A DNA stretch of 11,752 bases from Comamonadaceae bacterium (lineage in GTDB: Bacteria > Pseudomonadota > Gammaproteobacteria > Burkholderiales > Burkholderiaceae_C). Positions 7,370 to 11,752 of this stretch are shown piece after piece (the stretch's first letter is position 1; every line of letters begins with the position of its first letter). The position numbers were made by a program, and so were the translations under genes. The notes below the pieces were generated by a model. It was not told the origin of the DNA. It worked only from the letters and a program-made list of their open reading frames with translations, and did not search any database. Location: contig JAHEBY010000043.1 in the NCBI GenBank assembly GCA_024642025.1, forward strand, positions 1-11,752. Direction: 5' to 3'.

Positions 7370-7398
7370 CTTACATTCTAACTGACTGCTCCGGTCAA
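7370..7398 (-). promoter_or_regulatory. Candidate petABC promoter
   Basis: On the minus strand TTGACC (7393-7398, 5 of 6) is followed after 17 nt by TGTAAG (7370-7375, 4 of 6). A better -10 match, TAGAAT (7375-7380), overlaps it but sits only 12 nt from the -35. The start would lie about 30 nt before the petA ATG. One of these probably drives the operon, but the hand match cannot decide which. Confidence 0.35.
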
Positions 7399-7417
7399 AT
7401 GGCGACAGCGAGGGGGG

Positions 7418-7445
7418 TTGACACTGCGAACAGGTAGGAGATACT
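7418..7445 (+). promoter_or_regulatory. Sigma-70-type promoter of mscL
   Basis: A perfect TTGACA (7418-7423), a 16-nt spacer and GATACT (7440-7445, 4 of 6) predict a start near 7452 and a leader of about 29 nt. The leader contains a strong ribosome binding site, AAAGGAG (7466-7472), 8 nt before the mscL ATG. It lies back to back with the candidate petA promoter in the 148-bp divergent gap. Confidence 0.55.
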
Positions 7446-7480
7446 CGCGGATCCAATAAATCAACAAAGGAGCTTTAATC

Positions 7481-7903
7481 ATGAGCATGATGTCGGAATT
7501 TAAGGAGTTTGCCCTCAAAGGCAACGTCATGGATCTCGCCGTGGGTGTGATCATTGGCGGCGCTTTTGGCAAGATCATCGACTCAATGGTAGGTGATCTG
7601 ATCATGCCTCTTGTGGGGGCGATCATTGGCAATGTCGACTTCTCCAACTTGTTCGTTGTGCTCGGCAAAGTTCCTGAGGGCACAGCGATGGGCCTGGTCG
7701 AACTGAAAAAAGCGGGCGTACCGGTGTTTGCCTATGGTAATTTCATCACGATCGCGGTCAATTTTGCCATCCTGGCTTTCGTCATCTTCATGATGGTCAA
7801 GCAGATGAATCGCCTGAAGAAAGCGGCGCCTCCGCCAGCACCGGCCCCTACACCGGAAGACGTGCTGCTGCTGCGTGAAATCCGCGACAACCTGAAAAAA
7901 TAG
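7481..7903 (+). CDS. mscL: Large-conductance mechanosensitive channel MscL
   Basis: A 140-residue inner-membrane channel that opens under membrane tension and releases solutes on hypo-osmotic shock; it works as a homopentamer. An amphipathic N-terminal helix (EFKEFALKGNVMDLAVGV, 6-23) leads into the pore-lining first membrane helix (about 16-40, VGVIIGGAFGKI). A periplasmic loop follows (about 45-84), somewhat longer than in E. coli. The second membrane helix spans about 86-107, then a Pro/Ala-rich linker and the C-terminal helical bundle segment EDVLLLREIRDNLKK (126-140). The start MSMMSEFKEFA and the AAAGGAG site upstream agree. It is a single-gene transcription unit with its own promoter and terminator. 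Nothing unusual is seen in the channel core. Confidence 0.98.
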   Translation: MSMMSEFKEFALKGNVMDLAVGVIIGGAFGKIIDSMVGDLIMPLVGAIIGNVDFSNLFVVLGKVPEGTAMGLVELKKAGVPVFAYGNFITIAVNFAILAFVIFMMVKQMNRLKKAAPPPAPAPTPEDVLLLREIRDNLKK

Positions 7904-7907
7904 ACTC

Positions 7908-7923
7908 CTCGGGCCTGCCCGAG
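7908..7923 (+). other. GC-rich stem-loop just after mscL
   Basis: CTCGGG (7908-7913) pairs with CCCGAG (7918-7923) around a 4-nt loop, 5 nt after the mscL stop codon. No T-run follows, so it is not a classic terminator. It may protect the mRNA 3' end or be chance. Confidence 0.35.
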
Positions 7924-7960
7924 TCCTGCCCCCTGACACGGTTGCAAGACTGACCCATGA

Positions 7961-7996
7961 ACCGACCCCAGCTTATGCTGGCAGGTCGGTTTTTTT
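7961..7996 (+). terminator. Rho-independent terminator of mscL
   Basis: ACCGACC (7961-7967) pairs with GGTCGGT (7984-7990), and the inner CCAGC pairs with GCTGG around a TTAT loop. The stem is followed by seven T (7990-7996). It ends 5 nt before the pdxA stop codon on the other strand. The minus strand has no T-run beyond the stem, so it should terminate pdxA transcripts poorly. Confidence 0.88.
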
Positions 7997-8001
7997 GTGC
8001 T

Positions 8002-9078
8002 TTAGCGGGTGAGCTTTCGAGCCAACCGGATCGCTTCGATCAGACTTGACGCATCCGCCTTGCCAGTGCCGGCGATGTCAAAGGCCGTGCCATGGTCCGG
8101 GCTGGTGCGCACCAATGGCAAACCCAAGGTTACGTTGACGCCTTTTTCCACACCCAGATATTTCACGGGGATCAGCCCCTGGTCGTGGTACATCGCCACT
8201 ACCACGTCGAATTCTCCCGGCTTGTCGTTCGTCGCACGGGCCCTCATGAAAACCGTATCAGGCGCGAACGGCCCTTCAACGTCAATTCCCTCGGCACGGG
8301 CCAACTGGATGGCGGGCATGATGATGTCGATTTCCTCGCGGCCAAACAAGCCGCCCTCGCCTGCATGCGGGTTGAGGCCGGCCACGCCAATGCGACGCCT
8401 CTTGGCAGTTTGACCATCCAGCCGGGACAGAAACCCGTGGGTGATGCGAAGCGTCTGCAACACATTGTCGGTTGTAACCGCAGCAATGGCATCGCGCATC
8501 GACATGTGAATGCTTACCAACACTGTCTTGAGCTCGTCATTGGCCAGCATCATGCGAACGGGCAATTCCTGGACTGTGAGGCCCAGATGCCGCGCGGCCA
8601 GCGCCTGAAGCAATTCGGTGTGACCCGGGAACGTCACGCCGGCAGCGGACAGTGCCTCTTTGTGCAACGGTGCCGTCACCAGGGCGGCAATATCGCCCCG
8701 CAACGCGGCCTGTGCCGCCCAGCTAACACAATCTGCCGCCATGCGGCCCGCAGCCACGCTTACCGTGCCCATTGGCACCAGTTCCGGACCATGCTGGGCG
8801 CCTGCCAACACAGTCAACACGGGAATACAGCGCGGTGGCAAGTCTTGCAGCTCACATATTGAGCTGATTTCAACTAAAGGCAAACTCACCTCGCCAGGAG
8901 TTGAAATGAAGCCTGCGGCGCGGCGCATGGTTACCACGTCACCCGCCACGAAACAGTCAGCGGACACCTCTGGCGCATCCCGAAACACCTTGGCAATAAT
9001 TTCAGGGCCAATGCCCGCCGGGTCACCCTGCGTGATGGCAATAACGGGCGACTTTTGAGCTGGCGCGCGGGACGACAT
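8002..9078 (-). CDS. pdxA: 4-hydroxythreonine-4-phosphate dehydrogenase PdxA
   Basis: PdxA oxidises 4-phosphohydroxy-L-threonine with NAD in the DXP-dependent route to pyridoxal 5'-phosphate. The 358-residue protein carries TQGDPAGIGPEI (16-27), substrate phosphate contacts H153-T154 in GHTE, and the three metal-ligand histidines H191 (SIHMS), H238 (NPHAGEGG) and H298 (YHDQG). DHGTAFDIAGTGKAD (328-342) closes the active site. It is longer than the E. coli enzyme (about 329), partly from N-terminal and internal variable segments. One such segment (about residues 58-77) is AT-rich with unusual codons and contains two inverted repeats. The ATG at 9078 lies 6 nt after the nif3 stop with only a weak Shine-Dalgarno sequence, suggesting translational coupling. 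It is the last gene of the ykgJ-nif3-pdxA operon and convergent with mscL. Confidence 0.97.
   Translation of the reverse strand: MSSRAPAQKSPVIAITQGDPAGIGPEIIAKVFRDAPEVSADCFVAGDVVTMRRAAGFISTPGEVSLPLVEISSICELQDLPPRCIPVLTVLAGAQHGPELVPMGTVSVAAGRMAADCVSWAAQAALRGDIAALVTAPLHKEALSAAGVTFPGHTELLQALAARHLGLTVQELPVRMMLANDELKTVLVSIHMSMRDAIAAVTTDNVLQTLRITHGFLSRLDGQTAKRRRIGVAGLNPHAGEGGLFGREEIDIIMPAIQLARAEGIDVEGPFAPDTVFMRARATNDKPGEFDVVVAMYHDQGLIPVKYLGVEKGVNVTLGLPLVRTSPDHGTAFDIAGTGKADASSLIEAIRLARKLTR
8848..8907. repeat. Two abutting inverted repeats in an AT-rich island inside pdxA
   Basis: CAGCTCA (8848-8854) and TGAGCTG (8860-8866) form a 7-bp palindrome around CATAT. Directly adjoining, ATTTCAACT (8867-8875) and AGTTGAAAT (8899-8907) form perfect 9-bp arms around 23 nt. 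The stretch stays in the pdxA frame and encodes the variable region around residues 58-77. Several codons there (TTA, ATA, TCA, ACT, TGT) are rare elsewhere in this gene. The symmetry is visible directly; its origin is unknown. Confidence 0.5.
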
Positions 9079-9084
9079 GTTTTG

Positions 9085-9903
9085 CTACGCCGGGTTGTCA
9101 ATATCGATAAATTCGTGGGCAAGCCCAAACTGCGCTGCCACGCAGCCCGCCACGGCAGGCGCGCCATAGCGCTCACTCGCATGGTGGCCGCAGGCCAGAA
9201 AGGCCACGCCACATTCGCGGGCGTAATGCGCCTGGGGCTCGGAAATTTCGCCCGTAATGAATGCGTCCGCCCCGGCAGCGATAGCCGCCTCAAAATAGCC
9301 CTGGGCGCCGCCAGTGCACCAAGCTACTTTTTTAATAGCATTATTCATAGAATCGACGAGGGCTACAGGCCTATTTAATACTTTTTTGACATGATTTGCC
9401 AGTTCTGTGGCATTTTCAAAACCGGCTCCGTCCGTGGGCTGACCCAAAAAGCCCAGCGACTGTTCGCCAAACCGCCCGCGCGGCTCGTCAAAAGCGGTCA
9501 GACCCAGTTTCAGGCCCAGCTGCGCGTTGTTGCCCAGCTCGGGATGCGCGTCCAGCGGCAAATGGTAAGCAAACAGGTTGATATCGTGCTCCAGCAGCAG
9601 GGCCAGGCGCCGCTTCATCCAGCCGGTCACGCAGCCGTCCTGACCGCGCCAGAAGAGGCCGTGATGCACAAAAATCGCGTCCGCCTGGACCGCCACGGCG
9701 GCCTCGATCAATGCCAGACTTGCCGTGACGCCCGACACGATCTTGCACACCTGAGCCTGCCCTTCAACCTGCAGGCCGTTAGGACCGTAGTCCTTGAACC
9801 GCTCAGGTTGCAGCAGGGCGTTGAAGGCGTTGAGCAGTTCGGCCCTGTCCGCGGGTCCGCGCGAGCCACTACCGGCGAAGCTATCGATGGTTCTGTTTGT
9901 CAT
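9085..9903 (-). CDS. Nif3-like dinuclear metal centre hexameric protein
   Basis: A 272-residue Nif3/YbgI (DUF34) family protein. The metal-site residues of the family are present: H80-H81 in VHHGLFWRG, D118 in YHLPLDAHPELGNNAQ, H240 and E244 in GHHASERYGAP. Other conserved blocks are FKDYGPNGLQVEG (36-48), VSGVTASL (56-63), VAWCTGGAQGYFEAA (193-207) and FITGEISEPQAHYA (215-228). The biochemical function of the family is unsettled (a GTP cyclohydrolase-like or metal-chaperone role has been suggested), so no reaction is claimed. The ATG at 9903 is chosen because it overlaps the upstream stop codon as ATGA (9900-9903) and fits the usual N-terminus. Starting at the upstream ATG at 9963 would lie inside that gene. 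Residues 174-194 are encoded by an AT-rich sequence resembling the repeat at 11598-11658. Confidence 0.95.
   Translation of the reverse strand: MTNRTIDSFAGSGSRGPADRAELLNAFNALLQPERFKDYGPNGLQVEGQAQVCKIVSGVTASLALIEAAVAVQADAIFVHHGLFWRGQDGCVTGWMKRRLALLLEHDINLFAYHLPLDAHPELGNNAQLGLKLGLTAFDEPRGRFGEQSLGFLGQPTDGAGFENATELANHVKKVLNRPVALVDSMNNAIKKVAWCTGGAQGYFEAAIAAGADAFITGEISEPQAHYARECGVAFLACGHHASERYGAPAVAGCVAAQFGLAHEFIDIDNPA
9322..9382. repeat. Small AT-rich repeat, copy inside nif3
   Basis: These 61 nt align without gaps to 11598-11658 with 42 identities by hand count (69%), including shared runs AGCTACT, ATCGACG/TTCGACG and GGGCT. GC is 21 of 61 (34%) in an otherwise GC-rich gene, and the minus strand reads rare codons such as TTA and AGG. 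The reading frame of nif3 is preserved through it. I recall similar short repeats scattered through Comamonadaceae genomes, but cannot confirm that here. Confidence 0.6.
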
Positions 9904-10289
9904 GGGGAAACCGAATTGTCGGCCACTTCTTCGGGCTTCGCGGCTAAAAGCGTGCTGTCGCAACCCGCGCCCGCCGCGATCCAGCGCCCCGCGAGGCGCT
10001 TTAACAAGGGCGCCAGGGGTGTTGCGAGAAAGCCAATAGCCACTGGCAAAGCTCGCCTCAACACGTCCTGAGGTGCGACGAGCGCGCCGCAGCGGTACAA
10101 GTGGCTCGCATCATCCCATCGCACGGCCCGGCAAGCGCCCCTGCGGCTTCCCGACAGCACCACACCCAACGGACAGGGTTCGGCCAGACAGCACAGGCCA
10201 CATCCGTTGCAGGGCGCGCCGAAATCAGGCTTAAGCGGCGCGTCGGGATGAATCAGGATCGTTTGCTCACCCGCGGTGGTTTGGTGCAT
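9900..10289 (-). CDS. YkgJ-type cysteine-cluster protein (putative zinc/iron chelating)
   Basis: A 129-residue protein of the YkgJ/UPF0153 type, a family predicted to bind zinc or an iron-sulfur centre through cysteines; its function is not known. From the ATG at 10289 the cysteine cluster reads PCNGCGLCCLAEPCPLG (27-43), giving C-x2-C-x2-CC-x4-C. More cysteines follow in GACRAVRW and YRCGALV, and a final one near AGAGCD. Upstream in-frame codons to 10391 are open, but they read as low-complexity sequence and lack family resemblance, so the later ATG before the HPDAP segment is preferred. The Shine-Dalgarno sequence is weak. The stop codon overlaps the nif3 start by 4 bp, implying one operon and coupled translation with nif3 and then pdxA. 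No convincing promoter was found in the 152-bp divergent gap on this strand. Confidence 0.85.
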   Translation of the reverse strand: MHQTTAGEQTILIHPDAPLKPDFGAPCNGCGLCCLAEPCPLGVVLSGSRRGACRAVRWDDASHLYRCGALVAPQDVLRRALPVAIGFLATPLAPLLKRLAGRWIAAGAGCDSTLLAAKPEEVADNSVSP

Positions 10290-10428
10290 GGACAAATTTC
10301 GAAACCTCGAGAATTTCAACAAGGGCGCGGCCGCGGCACGGCATTCAGGCCATTGGCTCGGGCCCTGCGATGACCTTGATTGATGCGGCAAGCAGGCTAT
10401 TGTGCACGCGCGTTGCCTGACACGAGCC

Positions 10429-10434
10429 TACAAT
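10429..10434 (+). promoter_or_regulatory. Candidate -10 element of the DegS-like protease gene
   Basis: TACAAT (5 of 6 against TATAAT) lies 7 nt before the ATG at 10442. No good -35 is found at normal spacing: TTGCCT (10413-10418) is only 10 nt away. If this is the -10, transcription would start at or next to the A of the ATG, giving a leaderless mRNA. No Shine-Dalgarno sequence is visible between the two. Confidence 0.35.
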
Positions 10435-10441
10435 TTGGACT

Positions 10442-11584
10442 ATGAAAAAAGTCTGGCTTTTGTTCTCCCAGACCGCCACGGTGTTACTGGCGGCCTACTT
10501 TGTGGTCGCGACTCTGAAGCCAGAGTGGCTGGGGCGCCCGTCGACTGCCCAAGTGGGTACGGTCAGCGTGGTCCAGGCTCCTTTGGCGAATCCGTCCGCG
10601 GTGCCTGCCGGGAGCTTCCGTTTGGCGGCGCAGGCTGCATCTGCAGCGGTGGTCAGCATCAACACGAGCAAGGGAGCCAGCCAGCACCCCAACAGCAATG
10701 ACCCGTGGTTCAAGTTCTTTTTTGGTGATCAGGGCACGCAGCCGCAGGTGGGCCTGGGCAGCGGCGTGATTGTGAGCGCCAGTGGCTACATCCTCACGAA
10801 CAACCACGTGGTCGAAGGCGCTGACGAGATCGAGGTCGTGCTCAACGACAGCCGCCGCGCGGTCGCCAAAGTCATTGGAACCGACCCTGACTCAGACCTT
10901 GCCGTGCTGAAGATCGAGCAGGACAAATTGCCAGTCATCGTGCTGGGCAATTCAGACGCGCTGCAGGTCGGAGACCAGGTGCTGGCCATTGGCAACCCGT
11001 TTGGCGTGGGCCAGACGGTCACCAGCGGCATCATCAGTGCGCTGGGACGCAACCAGCTGGGAATCAACACCTTTGAGAACTTCATCCAGACCGATGCCGC
11101 CATCAACCCCGGCAACTCCGGCGGCGCGCTGGTGGATACCAACGGCAATCTGCTGGGCATCAACACCGCCATTTACTCCCGCTCGGGTGGCAGCATGGGC
11201 ATTGGATTTGCCATACCCGTGTCCACCGCCAAACTGGTCCTTGAAGGGATTGTGAAAGACGGCCAGGTCACTCGCGGCTGGATTGGGGTGGAGCCTAACG
11301 AGCTGTCACCAGAGCTGGCCGAGACATTTGGTGTCAAGGCCCAAAAAGGCGTCATCATCACCGGTGTGTTGCAAGATGGCCCCGCCGCGCGAGCCGGCAT
11401 TCGCCCGGGCGATGTGGTGACCACCGTATCGGGCAAGCAGGTCACCAATGTGTCTGAATTGCTATCCACCGTGGCGGCCTTGAAGCCCGGCACGCCATCT
11501 GCATTTGAGCTGCAACGTGGTGATGGCAAGGTGACGCTGGACGTCAGCCCCGGGGTACGGCCCAAACCCCGCCGTGCACCTTAG
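10442..11584 (+). CDS. DegS/AlgW-like membrane-anchored periplasmic serine protease (HtrA family, one PDZ)
   Basis: A 380-residue S1C (HtrA) protease. An N-terminal hydrophobic segment (about 5-24) lacks a clear signal-peptidase site and probably anchors the protein in the inner membrane. The protease domain (about 62-272) has the catalytic triad H122 (TNNHVVEGA), D152 (DPDSDLAVLK) and S226 (INPGNSGGALV). One PDZ domain follows (about 278-370) with GWIGVE (279-284) and GPAARAGIRPGDVV (313-326), then a short basic Pro-rich tail. With only one PDZ and a membrane anchor it resembles DegS/AlgW, which sense misfolded outer-membrane proteins and cut an anti-sigma factor, more than two-PDZ DegP/DegQ. 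No anti-sigma gene is nearby, so that role is inference. The start MKKVWLLFSQ is family-typical despite no Shine-Dalgarno sequence. It is convergent with tatC. Confidence 0.95.
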   Translation: MKKVWLLFSQTATVLLAAYFVVATLKPEWLGRPSTAQVGTVSVVQAPLANPSAVPAGSFRLAAQAASAAVVSINTSKGASQHPNSNDPWFKFFFGDQGTQPQVGLGSGVIVSASGYILTNNHVVEGADEIEVVLNDSRRAVAKVIGTDPDSDLAVLKIEQDKLPVIVLGNSDALQVGDQVLAIGNPFGVGQTVTSGIISALGRNQLGINTFENFIQTDAAINPGNSGGALVDTNGNLLGINTAIYSRSGGSMGIGFAIPVSTAKLVLEGIVKDGQVTRGWIGVEPNELSPELAETFGVKAQKGVIITGVLQDGPAARAGIRPGDVVTTVSGKQVTNVSELLSTVAALKPGTPSAFELQRGDGKVTLDVSPGVRPKPRRAP

Positions 11585-11597
11585 CAAAGAGTGTATT

Positions 11598-11658
11598 AGC
11601 TACTATTTTTGTAGCTTACTACGAATATTCGACGGGGGCTGAACGCCAATTTGGCACT
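11598..11658. repeat. Small AT-rich repeat between the protease gene and tatC
   Basis: This is the intergenic partner of 9322-9382. It begins with an inverted repeat, AGCTAC (11598-11603) and GTAGCT (11610-11615), around a TATTTT-type loop. It ends two bases into the tatC stop codon (11657-11659). It fills most of the 72-bp gap between two convergent genes and may help end both transcripts, although it is not a textbook terminator. Confidence 0.6.
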
Positions 11659-11752
11659 AATCTGAACCTTCTTCCTTCGGGGCTTGTGTGTGCCGCACAA
11701 ACAGCTTGGCGGCAACAATGCCCACTTCATACAGGCCGCCAAGCTGTTTGTG
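11657..11752 (-). CDS. tatC: TatC, C-terminal 31 residues (runs off the right edge)
   Basis: Reading inward from the right edge, the minus strand ends with LYEVGIVAAKLFVRHTQAPKEEGSD and a TAG stop (11657-11659). This matches the end of the last membrane helix and the cytoplasmic tail of TatC, the polytopic core of the twin-arginine translocase that recognises Tat signal peptides. Comamonadaceae homologues, as I recall them, have this tail and lie in this neighbourhood. The six codons nearest the edge (11735-11752) read HKQLGG, which does not fit the expected Pro-Met-hydrophobic helix sequence before LYEVG and is the reverse complement of downstream tatC bases. The trustworthy coding part is therefore probably 11657-11734. 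Upstream tatA and tatB are presumably outside the window. Confidence 0.85.
   Translation of the reverse strand, partial: HKQLGGLYEVGIVAAKLFVRHTQAPKEEGSD
11696..11752. repeat. 18-bp perfect inverted repeat at the right edge
   Basis: CACAAACAGCTTGGCGGC (11696-11713) is exactly complementary to the last 18 bases (11735-11752), with a 21-nt spacer. The second arm replaces expected tatC sequence and ends exactly at the window edge. It looks like a fold-back chimera at a contig end rather than a biological element. Confidence 0.75.

Noticed and set aside
7381..7412. A TGAC/GTCA symmetry upstream of petA as an operator
   Set aside because: Four-base arms are too short to distinguish from chance, and one overlaps the candidate -35.
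8092..8862. A 256-codon plus-strand open frame
   Set aside because: It is antisense to pdxA throughout and has no family resemblance.
9904..9963. A 20-residue N-terminal extension of Nif3 from the ATG at 9963
   Set aside because: It would lie entirely inside the YkgJ-like coding sequence; the ATGA overlap at 9900-9903 and the family N-terminus favour 9903.
9391..10071. A 226-codon plus-strand open frame
   Set aside because: It is antisense to nif3 and the YkgJ-like gene, whose conserved motifs fix the coding strand.
10290..10391. A 34-residue N-terminal extension of the YkgJ-like protein
   Set aside because: The extra residues are low-complexity and do not resemble the family, and they occupy the divergent promoter region.

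Overview
The window looks like core chromosome of a betaproteobacterium of the order Burkholderiales, most likely family Comamonadaceae (Rhodoferax/Polaromonas-like). This rests on protein-level resemblance and gene order recalled from memory, not on a search. The cytochrome b of beta/gamma-proteobacterial type, the SspA-SspB pair directly behind the bc1 operon, and the cluster YkgJ-like / Nif3 / PdxA / DegS-like protease / TatC all fit that group. A small AT-rich repeat present in two copies also resembles one I remember from Comamonadaceae genomes. No transposase, integrase, phage gene, CRISPR array or defence system is present, and no frameshift is visible in any complete gene.

Layout from left to right. 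(1) 1-3123: the N-terminal 545 residues of SecA (minus) cut by the window edge, preceded by a membrane-anchored M23 peptidase (minus), which is divergent from a small DUF721/DciA-type gene (plus). (2) 3153-4418: tRNA-Thr(TGT), sspB and sspA, all minus. (3) 4525-7332: the cytochrome bc1 operon petA-petB-petC (minus), closed by a hairpin plus T-run before sspA. (4) 7481-7996: mscL (plus), with its own promoter and a strong intrinsic terminator. (5) 8002-10289: ykgJ-like, nif3 and pdxA, a tightly packed minus-strand operon (4-bp overlap, then a 6-nt gap). (6) 10442-11752: a DegS-like periplasmic protease (plus) convergent with the last codons of tatC (minus).

Functional links: petABC builds the quinol:cytochrome c oxidoreductase. 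Its Rieske subunit belongs to a family exported by the Tat pathway, and tatC ends the window about 4.3 kb away. SecA supplies the other major export route. SspA and SspB act in stress transcription and ClpXP substrate delivery. MscL, the DegS-like protease and the M23 peptidase all concern envelope integrity. PdxA makes a pyridoxal phosphate precursor and, like Nif3, is a metal-binding protein; the co-transcribed cysteine-cluster protein may bind metal too.

The non-routine signals are small-scale. A 61-nt AT-rich repeat lies in the protease-tatC gap and again, in frame and without disruption, inside nif3. A second AT-rich island with two abutting inverted repeats lies inside pdxA. The tRNA-Thr has an A-C mismatch in its T stem, and the protease mRNA may be leaderless. 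The extreme right end is an 18-bp inverted repeat that looks like a contig-end artefact overwriting tatC sequence. I found no undescribed multi-gene system. Every gap between genes is shorter than 300 bases.
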